A DNA stretch of 41,142 bases from an uncultured Porphyromonadaceae bacterium (GTDB lineage Bacteria; Bacteroidota; Bacteroidia; Bacteroidales; Muribaculaceae): positions 1 to 41,142 of the forward strand of contig CABPYL010000028.1 of assembly GCA_902461565.1 (NCBI GenBank), given 5' to 3'. Both the position numbers and the translations under genes were made by a program. Positions within the stretch are counted from its first letter, which is position 1. Each line of letters starts with the position of its first letter. Shown piece by piece: positions 17,578 to 26,212 of this stretch. The notes beneath the pieces are model-generated. The model saw only the letters and a list, made by a program, of their open reading frames with translations. It had not been told where the DNA came from and ran no database searches.

Positions 17578-19350
17578 ATGAAAAAAGCATTATATACAGC
17601 AATATGTTCCATAGCTGCAATAAGCATGGCGTCGTGCTCCGATTTTCTTGATAAGAAGAGCACGGCATACGACAGCGACGGCTTCTATGAATCGGAGGCC
17701 GGTATGGACGAAGGTGTTACAGGTATCTACGCCGCTGTGCCCTACAATCAGAACTGGGACGTCCCAGCACCTGTAATGCAGGACGTTTACAGCCCCTACG
17801 GCCTCCAGGACGAGGAAAACACCACCATAAGCGCCGGTCCGGGCCTCACTGCCGACCAGACTTATGTCAACTCGTACTGGAAAGGGCACTGGGCAATTAT
17901 CGCACGCGCAAACAACGTAATCGATGGCGCACGAACCGACCTCAGCGACGCCAGCAACACATACAAACGCCGCCTCGCCGAAGCTCACGTTCTGCGTAAC
18001 TTCGCCTATTACAACCTGGTTATGACTTTCGGCGATATTCCGTTCTTTACCAGTACCGTAACGCCCGACCAGTACAACGAACCGCGACACGACAAAAAAG
18101 AAATCGCCGACTACTGCATTAACGAGCTTAAGGAAATTGCCGAAAGCGAAATTCTCGGCTGGCAGTGCGAACAGCGAGGCCGTGTAAGCCTCGGAATGGT
18201 ATATACCCTTATCGCACGCTGGGGTCTGCTGGGTGGCAGCCATAACTTCGGCGGAGAAGCCACCCACTTTTTCACGGAAGCCGCAGAAGCTGCCAAAAAG
18301 GTTGTGGACAACGTGGAGCTGGCACAGAATTTCGGAGATCTGTTCACCAAACCGGGACAGATGAAAAGCGACGTGCAGAACGAGATTCTGTGGGCGCTGA
18401 TGTACTCCGACGGCTCGGTACGCAAGACACACCGCACACGATACGGCCACACATCGCGCACCGCCGGCGGCTCATCGGTACGTTTCCCATCCAACTTCCT
18501 GGCAATGTGCTTCGAATGTAAAGACGGCAAACGAATCGACGAATCACCCCTCTTCGATCCAAAGCATCCCTCATGGAACCGTGATCCCCGTTTCCGCCAG
18601 ACAATCCTTATGCACGGCGATACAATGGAGTATAACGACAAGGGCAGCAAAATTGTGCTTAACGTATACGATGCCAACACCCGTCAGTATCCCAATCCCC
18701 GACGCCCTGGCACCTGGTACAGCGGAACCAATGCCGATGTCAGCGGCCCGTCATCTTCTTTCGCTCGCAGCGGCAACGGATACCTGTACAACAAGTACAA
18801 CACAGATTTCACTATTGAAGGCTTCTCTGAATCGACACTCGACATTATCGTGATGCGCGCAGCCGAGGCATACCTGTCGTACGCAGAAGCAAAGATTGAG
18901 CTCAACAGCATGGACCAGTCTGTTTACGACGCCATCAACGCTGTGCGCCGCCGCGCCGGAATGCCCGACTTCGACGTAGCACGACAGGGCGACCAGAACA
19001 AGATGCGCCAGATCGTACGCCGCGAGCGCAAAGTGGAACTGGCAATGGAAGGCCTCGCACTGTGCGACTTCCGCCGCTGGGGTATCGGCGACCTCCTCAA
19101 CGCTGGCCCTATATACGGTCAGCCGATTTCCGATATCCGATACGACGGTCTTACGATGGCCGACATGCCTACTTTCAAACATTCCGACCGCCACGACCTC
19201 AACGATATCCCATACTACTCCGAGGAAATTGCAGCCAAATATACTAAACGCGACCGTCAGCGATACTGGAACGAGCGTTTCACATGGTGGCCCATCCCGC
19301 GTGCCGACCTCGACCGCAATCCCAACCTCTCCAACCCTGAAGGATATTGA
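17578..19350 (+). CDS. SusD/RagB family glycan-binding outer-membrane lipoprotein
   Basis: Surface lipoprotein that caps the SusC channel and captures the glycan. The ATG at 17578 yields MKKALYTAICSI... with the lipobox MASC (Cys20), followed by the usual SDFLDKKS. At 590 residues it has family length. SusD features include the TPR-like N-terminal half (AEAHVLRNFAYYNLVMTFGDIPF near residues 135-155), AEAYLSYAEAKIEL, and the late RRERKVELAMEGLALCDFRRW that marks SusD C-terminal regions. It lies 12 bases after the SusC reading frame, the standard paired order. The ligand cannot be read from sequence. The gene is intact although its partner is frameshifted. Confidence 0.94.
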   Translation: MKKALYTAICSIAAISMASCSDFLDKKSTAYDSDGFYESEAGMDEGVTGIYAAVPYNQNWDVPAPVMQDVYSPYGLQDEENTTISAGPGLTADQTYVNSYWKGHWAIIARANNVIDGARTDLSDASNTYKRRLAEAHVLRNFAYYNLVMTFGDIPFFTSTVTPDQYNEPRHDKKEIADYCINELKEIAESEILGWQCEQRGRVSLGMVYTLIARWGLLGGSHNFGGEATHFFTEAAEAAKKVVDNVELAQNFGDLFTKPGQMKSDVQNEILWALMYSDGSVRKTHRTRYGHTSRTAGGSSVRFPSNFLAMCFECKDGKRIDESPLFDPKHPSWNRDPRFRQTILMHGDTMEYNDKGSKIVLNVYDANTRQYPNPRRPGTWYSGTNADVSGPSSSFARSGNGYLYNKYNTDFTIEGFSESTLDIIVMRAAEAYLSYAEAKIELNSMDQSVYDAINAVRRRAGMPDFDVARQGDQNKMRQIVRRERKVELAMEGLALCDFRRWGIGDLLNAGPIYGQPISDIRYDGLTMADMPTFKHSDRHDLNDIPYYSEEIAAKYTKRDRQRYWNERFTWWPIPRADLDRNPNLSNPEGY

Positions 19351-19363
19351 TTAAAAAACAATT

Positions 19364-21385
19364 ATGAAGTACTTACCTGCAATAGCTTTAGCCACGCTTC
19401 CGTTTGTTGCCACGGCAAAGACAACCGTTACCACAGGCGACGGCACTGTTACACTGTCCAACAGCCACGCAACGGCTACGTTCAGCACAGGCAAAACTTT
19501 CGATATTTTAGAGATGAAACACTCCGGCTCGCGCAACCTTGTTGAAAAGGGCGCGAACCTGGAGCCGTGGAAAATCACATACCGCGGCGCGCAGGGCGAA
19601 ACGCCGGAGTTAAGCCCCAAGACATCGACCTACCGTGGCGCCATGCAGGAGCGTACCGATTCTTCCACCGTTCTCCGTTTCCGCTGGGATACGCGTCTTG
19701 TCTACGACAACGATCCGCATCCCGTGGAGATGACGGTGGCTCTTTCGGACAATTCCCCGTTGCTGCAATGGAACATCAGCGCCGACCTTCCGGAAGGCTG
19801 GGAAGTTACTGAAATCAAGTTCCCGATTGTTGCCGTCGCATCGCCGCAAAACGCTAAGGTTATAACCCCCGCCGGCTGGGGCAACGAGTACAAGTTGCGC
19901 GCCGATACCGTCTACGAGGCAAACTACCCGTCGTGGTCCGCCTCCATGCAGATGATGATGGTGCACAACCCCGAAGGCGTATTTTTCTATTCGCCCCGCG
20001 ACTATAAGGCATGCGGCAAACTCATGACTGTAGACGAACGCCTCGGCCAAAGCAATATCGGCACAAAAACCGTTGTCTCCGCCGCCTGGAACAAAGACGG
20101 CAGATTCACGCTGCCCTGGACAACCGTTACGGCCTATACACCGAAAGGATGGGAAGAGGCTGCTCGTGCATGGTACCGTCCATTCGCGCTGCAGACCCAA
20201 TGGGGCAAAACAAAACTCACCGACCGCAAGATTCCAGACTGGCTTGTGAACAAGGACTTGTGGATGCGCGCCAAATACATGGGCGACACCACGGTTACCG
20301 CAGTTAACAAAGCCATCGACTACTATGGCGAGAACATCGCTTTCCACTGGTATTTCTGGCACAATCACCTCTACGATTCGCACTATCCCGACTACTTCCC
20401 CGCAAAGCCCGAATTCGCAGGCCTCGTCAAGATGGTGCGCGACCGTAACTGTCAGGTTATGCCATATATCAACGGACGCCTGTGGGACCCGGGAGCCGAC
20501 AGCTACAAAGCACGTAACGGCGCCGCCGCATCGTGCCGCCGTCCCGACGGCGCGCTGTACACCGAAATCTATCCCACTTCGATCGTTCCAAACACGGTAA
20601 CATGCCCGTCGTCGCCAATATGGCGAAACGTGCTGCTGGAACTTGCCGATTCCATCCAGGAACGTCTCGGAACCAACGGCCTGTACATCGACCAGATTGC
20701 GGCCGCGGCACCATATCCCTGCTATGCCGAAAATCACAGTCATCCCAAAGGTGGCGGTGAATTTTGGTACGAAAGTTACAGCGACATTATCAACGAGATG
20801 CGCCGCGAGCACCTCAAACCCGGCAACATAATCTTCTCCGAAGAAAACGCCGAGTGCTACATACCTGTATTCGATATCCTTCTGACAGTGAATACTCCGC
20901 ACACCCCTTCGTGCAAAATTGTACCGCTCTACCCTATCATCTATTCGGACCGCGTGCTCACAACCGCATTCACCTACAGCCCGTACACCGACGTGCGAAA
21001 CGGCGATTTCCGCTACGAGAACATGATGGCGCTGCTCTACGGCGCCCAGCTCGGATGGGTAGACCCGCGCCTGCTGTGGCAGGACGAGAAAACGGAATAT
21101 GAGGCAAAGTTCCTTAAAGACCTCGCCGACTTCCGCAGCAAACAGCACGACGTGTTTGTTGGCGGCCGCTACATCCGCGAATTCATTCCCGAAGGCGACA
21201 ACCCCGTGTTCAACGTACCTGTTTTCGGCATAGAGAACATGATAAAAGGCTCCGAATGGCTGTCGCGCGACGGCAAGCGCGTACTCTTTGTCGTTAACAG
21301 CGATTCCAAGCCCCACAAGGTTACACTACCCACAGGCAAAGAGATTACGATGAAACCTGTATCCGCAAAACGATTTAACCTCTGA
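19364..21385 (+). CDS. Putative secreted glycoside hydrolase, DUF6259-like
   Basis: Exported protein of 673 residues (signal peptide ending near VATAK) directly after susD. An N-terminal beta-sandwich (about 20-280) resembles the galactose-mutarotase-like domain that precedes barrels in several hydrolase families. A TIM-barrel-like part (about 290-580) contains IAFHWYFWHNH, VMPYINGRLWDPG, NGLYIDQIAAAAPYPC and IIFSEENAECY, followed by a small C-terminal beta domain. By analogy with clan GH-D-like barrels, Asp443 and Glu493/Glu494 are candidate catalytic residues; this is inference. The family name comes from memory of similar Bacteroidales proteins and is less certain than the hydrolase-like fold. 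Its place beside SusCD makes it a core PUL enzyme candidate. Confidence 0.6.
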   Translation: MKYLPAIALATLPFVATAKTTVTTGDGTVTLSNSHATATFSTGKTFDILEMKHSGSRNLVEKGANLEPWKITYRGAQGETPELSPKTSTYRGAMQERTDSSTVLRFRWDTRLVYDNDPHPVEMTVALSDNSPLLQWNISADLPEGWEVTEIKFPIVAVASPQNAKVITPAGWGNEYKLRADTVYEANYPSWSASMQMMMVHNPEGVFFYSPRDYKACGKLMTVDERLGQSNIGTKTVVSAAWNKDGRFTLPWTTVTAYTPKGWEEAARAWYRPFALQTQWGKTKLTDRKIPDWLVNKDLWMRAKYMGDTTVTAVNKAIDYYGENIAFHWYFWHNHLYDSHYPDYFPAKPEFAGLVKMVRDRNCQVMPYINGRLWDPGADSYKARNGAAASCRRPDGALYTEIYPTSIVPNTVTCPSSPIWRNVLLELADSIQERLGTNGLYIDQIAAAAPYPCYAENHSHPKGGGEFWYESYSDIINEMRREHLKPGNIIFSEENAECYIPVFDILLTVNTPHTPSCKIVPLYPIIYSDRVLTTAFTYSPYTDVRNGDFRYENMMALLYGAQLGWVDPRLLWQDEKTEYEAKFLKDLADFRSKQHDVFVGGRYIREFIPEGDNPVFNVPVFGIENMIKGSEWLSRDGKRVLFVVNSDSKPHKVTLPTGKEITMKPVSAKRFNL

Positions 21386-21421
21386 TAAATTCACCAACAA
21401 CCAATTTTTAATTTCAATATT

Positions 21422-22714
21422 ATGAAAAAATTTTTCCTCCTTACGGCAGCCGTAGCAGGCGTAGCCACAATGGCAAGTGCCGCCGACTATTTCCCCGGCT
21501 CTACCAAAGCGTTTAAAGACGGTTACAACCTTGAACTCGTATGGGGCGCAATGACCGACGGCATAGAATGGCCAGGAGTGCGCACCGGTATCGGTGTAAA
21601 CGACAAGTTCTACCTCATGGACCACGCCGCAGGTAACGTCAAGGTTTACGACAAGTCCGGTTTTGTAAAGGACATCAATTTCGGCGGTAAACTGTGGGTA
21701 TCCTGCACCGTCGACCAGGCCGGTAACGTTATCGCCCGCGCCGACAAGGGTGGCTGGGCCGGTCCGGAAGGCGCCGGCTGGTATCTGAGCGAGAACGCCG
21801 GTATCGGTGTAATAGATTCCAAGACCGACGAAATCATCAACAAGTTCATCGCCATGCCCGGTGCTCCCAAATCGCGTTTCGACGCCCTTTCGCCCGTGCT
21901 CGGCAACATTCTCACATCCGAATTCACAGCCATCTATGCCCCCACACAGGGAGCCGGCAACCGCTTCGAGGAATTCGCTTTCTCCAACGGTGAATGTATC
22001 GCTTGCACAGCCACACTGATGACACTCGACAAACTGTTCGACGCCGGCGCAGCCAAGAACAACCAGACACTCGGTTCCGTTCAGGCATATACAGGCGAGG
22101 ACCTCGCTGTTTACGGCAATCCCCACGTGGATATAACAAGCTCCGTAAAAGGTCTTGGTAATGGTATCGCCCACTACACATATGTTGTAACAGACGACGG
22201 CGAAGGCTGGGAAAACACAGGCAAATATTTTGTTACTCCCCAGCACGCAGCTATGGGTGGCTTCTATGTTTTTGAACTCGCAGGCAAGCAGTATATCGTT
22301 TATCCTGCCGGTGGCGACGGCCTGCCCGCAGGCGATGCCTTCGCTATCTCCGAAGTGAAATTCACCGATTCTCCCGCCAGCACCGCGGCCGACGAGGACG
22401 CTCTCATCGCCCGTAAATTTGCCGCAGTGATGGAAAACGGCGCAGCACAGTACACCGCCAAAGCATACTATATGTCGTTCAACGTTGTTCCTGTTGAAAA
22501 CGAGAACGCCGTTCTGATTTACACCTACAACGCCGGCAGCCCCATGTCGGTTCATAAATTCACCGTCAGCGATGCAGCGGTAAACGATATCGAAGTAGAA
22601 AACGCAACTGCTCCCGTAGAATACTACAACCTGCAGGGTATCCGCGTGGCCAACCCCGAAAACGGCATGTTCATCAAACGCCAGGGCACCAAAGCAGAGA
22701 AAGTAGTTCTCTAA
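21422..22714 (+). CDS. Secreted propeller-like protein of unknown function, PUL accessory
   Basis: Protein of 430 residues with a signal peptide (MKKFFLLTAAVAGVATMASA) but no lipobox. Blade-like stretches such as KFYLMDHAAGNVKVYDKSG, LWVSCTVDQAGNVIARAD and AGIGVIDSKTDEIINKF suggest a beta-propeller. The C-terminal 30 residues (VEYYNLQGIRV, then GMFIKRQGTKAEKVVL) are a tail of the NLQG type seen on many exported Bacteroidales proteins and probably guide surface sorting. It follows the DUF6259-like gene by 36 bases and is closed by a strong terminator. In a PUL this position is often held by a SusE/SusF-like surface glycan-binding protein; that role is inference. Confidence 0.65.
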   Translation: MKKFFLLTAAVAGVATMASAADYFPGSTKAFKDGYNLELVWGAMTDGIEWPGVRTGIGVNDKFYLMDHAAGNVKVYDKSGFVKDINFGGKLWVSCTVDQAGNVIARADKGGWAGPEGAGWYLSENAGIGVIDSKTDEIINKFIAMPGAPKSRFDALSPVLGNILTSEFTAIYAPTQGAGNRFEEFAFSNGECIACTATLMTLDKLFDAGAAKNNQTLGSVQAYTGEDLAVYGNPHVDITSSVKGLGNGIAHYTYVVTDDGEGWENTGKYFVTPQHAAMGGFYVFELAGKQYIVYPAGGDGLPAGDAFAISEVKFTDSPASTAADEDALIARKFAAVMENGAAQYTAKAYYMSFNVVPVENENAVLIYTYNAGSPMSVHKFTVSDAAVNDIEVENATAPVEYYNLQGIRVANPENGMFIKRQGTKAEKVVL

Positions 22715-22740
22715 TTTCAGCACACTCTACCCTTCATATA

Positions 22741-22770
22741 ACCGGGGCGCCGGAAGCGCCCCGGTTTTCT
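22741..22770 (+). terminator. Strong intrinsic terminator between the two PUL halves
   Basis: A perfect 10-bp stem, ACCGGGGCGC (22741-22750) with GCGCCCCGGT (22756-22765), loop CGGAA, followed by TTTCT. It splits the locus into susCD plus two genes and the GH3-led block. No clear TAnnTTTG promoter is seen in the 50 bases after it, so readthrough or a weak promoter must serve the second block. Confidence 0.8.
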
Positions 22771-22819
22771 CAACAAAAAGCAGCGGCCCCTGCCGCCATA
22801 GATCAATCTACTTTTTTCA

Positions 22820-25800
22820 ATGATTCGCATATCCGCACTCACAGTCTCCACAATACTGGCAATAGCCACAGCTACCGCACAGACACCGACAATCACCGAG
22901 TCCTCGGTACACGATGTACTCGGTCGGATGAGTCTTGAACAGAAAGCGCGAATGGTTGTAGGAACCAAAGGTACCGATCAGGCTCCCAGCCACTATACTC
23001 CCGGCGCCGCCGGATGGACATATCCGATACACTCGCTCGGCATACCGTCGCTCAACCTTGCCGACGGTCCTGTAGGTCCGCGAATCAACCCCACGCCGTG
23101 GGAAGAAAGCATCGTCGTATACGACAGCAACGGCATACCAACGGAAACATCCGTAAAAAATATCGCCGGCGCACCGGGCGAAGAAAACTGGTGCACCGCC
23201 TTCCCTTCCACGACCTCGCTGGCAGCCACTTTCGATACCGAGGCAGCCACCACGCAAGGCATCATAATGGGCGCCGAAGCTGCCGCATACGGCATCGACG
23301 TTCTCCTCACCCCCGGCATAAACATAGTTCGCAATCCATTGTGCGGACGCAACTTCGAGTATTATTCCGAGGATCCATACCTCACCGGCGTGCTATCGTC
23401 CAACCTTATCAACGGTATCCAGAGCCGGGGTGTAGGCACAAGTCTGAAACATTTCGTTGCCAATAATCAGCAGACAGGCAAGAAATTCAACGATGCCCGA
23501 ATTTCGCAGCGTGCCTTGCGCGAAATATACCTTCCAGCTTTCGAGATGTGCGTGCGCGATGCCCATCCCTGGACAGTGATGGGCTCATACAACAAAATCG
23601 GGGGCGACTACACGCAGACGAATCCCGAACTTATGCTTGACCTCCTCCGCGACGAATGGGGATACAATGGCCTTGTACTTACCGACTGGACTGTATACCG
23701 CCCAACCGACAGGTTGCTCAAAGCACGCGTCGGCCTGATTATGCCCGGCAACGAGAAACTTGTGGCCGAGGTTATCAACGCCGTCAAGAGCGGCAAAGTA
23801 ACGATGCAGGAACTTGACTCATGCGTGGCCGACGTGCTGCGCCTAACCGCACGCTCTATCTCGGTGAAAGGTTGGCAAAGAAGCGTTCCCGACCTCACCG
23901 CCAACGCTGCCGCTTCGCGACGTCTTGGCGCGGAAGGTATGGTACTTCTTAAAAATGAAGGCAACGCGCTTCCCCTCGCCCCCGGAATGTCGGTAGCGCT
24001 GTTCGGCACGGGTGCCTACCAATCAATCGGCGGCGGCACAGGCTCGTCTAACGTAAACAAGAAATATATTATTGACATCGACAAAGGTCTGGAAAACGCG
24101 GGATTCAAAGTGAATAAAGACGTACAGAACCTCTACCGGACCTTCAATCGCACGCAAGCGACCCTGAACGACAGCCATCCCGACTGTCCCGACTGGCAGA
24201 AAATATCGTATCACCGCCCCGTAATTTCCGAAATGAGCCTTTCCGGTGCCGGTTCTTTCCTCAATGCACAGGCAAAGAAAGACGATGCCGCCGTGATTGT
24301 GATAAGCCGTAAAAGCGGCGAGACATCCGACCGCACCCTCGAAAACGACTTTAACCTCAGCTCCGTCGAACGCGACATGATAGAAAAAGTCTGCGCAGCT
24401 TTCCATGCTCAGCACAAACCCGTTGTACTGGTGCTGAACGTATGCGGTATGATGGAGACAGCCTCCTGGCGCGACATGCCCGACGCCATTCTGGCTGCAT
24501 GGTTCCCCGGTCAGGAATGTGGCAATGCGGTTGCCGACGTTCTCTCAGGCAACGTAAATCCAAGCGGACGCCTGCCGTTCACAATGCCTTTGAAATATTC
24601 GGATCTTTCGTCGGCGAACAACTATCCTTATTTAGGCCAGACAGCAGGCCGCAACTTCGATTATACCAATTACGAGGAAGATATCTGGCTCGGCTACCGC
24701 TACTTCGACAAATCGGGCCGCGAGGTCGCATACCCGTTCGGCTACGGTCTCAGCTACACCGACTTCGGTTATTCCGGCTCCAAAGTGAGCCGCAAAGGCG
24801 ATAAGACCACCGTTACCACCACTGTAACCAACACAGGCAAGTACCCCGGCCGCGAAGTCGTACAGCTGTATGTAAGCGCACCGGGTATCGATATGCCCAA
24901 GCCTGTGGCAGAACTTCGCGGCTTCGCCAAGACACGCCTGCTGCAGCCCGGAGAATCGCAAAAAATAAGCATCATCATTCCGGACAGTCGACTGGCATCG
25001 TTCGACGAAGCAAACTCGCAGTGGGTAACCGAAAAAGGTACCTACCAGGCACGCCTGGGACGGTCGGCCGGCAACTATATTGTTTCGCTTCCTTTCACTG
25101 TTAAGAAAGAAACTGTCCGCAAAGTTAAAAACATACTCGCCCCGGTAGAAAAAGTGAAGACGATAACTCCGGCGCCGTCGCCCTACGCCGACATGCACTG
25201 GCACGAGGTTTCAGATTTTCGCATGCTCGGCAAATGCTACCCCGATTCCGACTGGATATATGCACGCGTACCCAAATTCCTCGCCGACAGTACCCGAGAG
25301 GACCTCAACTACCTCGGACAACATTCGGCCGGCATAGCCGTTCGCTTCAGGTCAGATTCGCCGAAACTGGCGCTCGACTGGGAGAACCTGTACAACATAC
25401 CCATGACGCACATGGCCGATCTGGCCATACGCGGATGCGACCTGTACTACCTCGACGATAACGGCCAGTGGCGCTCGCTGTCGGTGGCCCGTCCGATGGG
25501 AAATCCCACTACATGGATGATGACCGAGAATATGGAACCCGTCATGCGCGAGTATCTGCTGCACCTCCCGCTGTACGACGGTCTTAAATACGCAAAAATA
25601 GGTGTTCAGAACGGATACACTGTGGAACAGCCCATTGTAGATAGCCCGCGCGCCCACAGCAAGCCCGTCGTTATCTACGGCTCGTCTATCGCGCACGGCG
25701 CCGCAGCATCGCGCCCCGGCATCGCCCCGAGCAACTATATACGCCGCGCGCTCAACCGCGATGTAATAAACCTCGGTTTCAGCGCCAACGCGCACATCGA

Positions 25801-26212
25801 CTATGAGGTAGCCCGCATGATGGCGCACGTCGATGCCGCTGCGTATGTCCTCGATTTCGTACCTAACGCCAAAGTGTTCGAGATAAACGGCAAGACAGAG
25901 AAATTCATAAAAATTCTCCGAGACGCCAGGCCCGATGTACCCCTCATATTCATCGAGGACCCCTATTTCACCACGTCGCAGTTAGACAAGCGTCAGCACG
26001 CCGAGATATCGGCCAAAAACGCAGCCTACAAAGCCATGTACGAGAAGCTCACCGCCAACGGCCTGAAAAACACATACTATATTCCCTCAGAAGAAATCAC
26101 CACACCCGACGGCGAATGGTCGTCGGACGGCATTCATTATACCGATTACGGTTTCCGCAGATATTGCGACGCACTTATTCCTGTACTCAAAAAATCGCTT
26201 GATCATAAATGA
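22820..26212 (+). CDS. Bifunctional GH3 beta-glucosidase-like enzyme fused to an SGNH hydrolase (esterase)
   Basis: Exported 1130-residue two-enzyme protein (signal peptide ending near ATATAQ). Residues about 25-640 are a GH3 catalytic unit: GRNFEYYSEDPYLTG, KHFVANNQQTG, and nucleophile Asp289 in VLTDW. The GH3 C-domain follows with KSGETSDR, which carries a candidate acid/base Glu. A fibronectin-III-like domain lies at about 660-750 (NTGKYPGREVVQLYVS). Residues about 780-1125 hold an SGNH unit: a beta domain, then GSSIAHG with Ser956 as nucleophile and DGIHYTDYG with Asp1103/His1106. The expected roles are removal of beta-linked sugars and of acyl (for example acetyl) groups. It overlaps the DUF4855-like gene by four bases. 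GH3 substrates vary, so beta-xylosidase is also possible. Confidence 0.9.
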   Translation: MIRISALTVSTILAIATATAQTPTITESSVHDVLGRMSLEQKARMVVGTKGTDQAPSHYTPGAAGWTYPIHSLGIPSLNLADGPVGPRINPTPWEESIVVYDSNGIPTETSVKNIAGAPGEENWCTAFPSTTSLAATFDTEAATTQGIIMGAEAAAYGIDVLLTPGINIVRNPLCGRNFEYYSEDPYLTGVLSSNLINGIQSRGVGTSLKHFVANNQQTGKKFNDARISQRALREIYLPAFEMCVRDAHPWTVMGSYNKIGGDYTQTNPELMLDLLRDEWGYNGLVLTDWTVYRPTDRLLKARVGLIMPGNEKLVAEVINAVKSGKVTMQELDSCVADVLRLTARSISVKGWQRSVPDLTANAAASRRLGAEGMVLLKNEGNALPLAPGMSVALFGTGAYQSIGGGTGSSNVNKKYIIDIDKGLENAGFKVNKDVQNLYRTFNRTQATLNDSHPDCPDWQKISYHRPVISEMSLSGAGSFLNAQAKKDDAAVIVISRKSGETSDRTLENDFNLSSVERDMIEKVCAAFHAQHKPVVLVLNVCGMMETASWRDMPDAILAAWFPGQECGNAVADVLSGNVNPSGRLPFTMPLKYSDLSSANNYPYLGQTAGRNFDYTNYEEDIWLGYRYFDKSGREVAYPFGYGLSYTDFGYSGSKVSRKGDKTTVTTTVTNTGKYPGREVVQLYVSAPGIDMPKPVAELRGFAKTRLLQPGESQKISIIIPDSRLASFDEANSQWVTEKGTYQARLGRSAGNYIVSLPFTVKKETVRKVKNILAPVEKVKTITPAPSPYADMHWHEVSDFRMLGKCYPDSDWIYARVPKFLADSTREDLNYLGQHSAGIAVRFRSDSPKLALDWENLYNIPMTHMADLAIRGCDLYYLDDNGQWRSLSVARPMGNPTTWMMTENMEPVMREYLLHLPLYDGLKYAKIGVQNGYTVEQPIVDSPRAHSKPVVIYGSSIAHGAAASRPGIAPSNYIRRALNRDVINLGFSANAHIDYEVARMMAHVDAAAYVLDFVPNAKVFEINGKTEKFIKILRDARPDVPLIFIEDPYFTTSQLDKRQHAEISAKNAAYKAMYEKLTANGLKNTYYIPSEEITTPDGEWSSDGIHYTDYGFRRYCDALIPVLKKSLDHK

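Noticed and set aside
19610..21316. Antisense frame of 568 codons opposite the DUF6259-like gene
   Set aside because: Same cause: a compositional shadow with no recognisable protein features.
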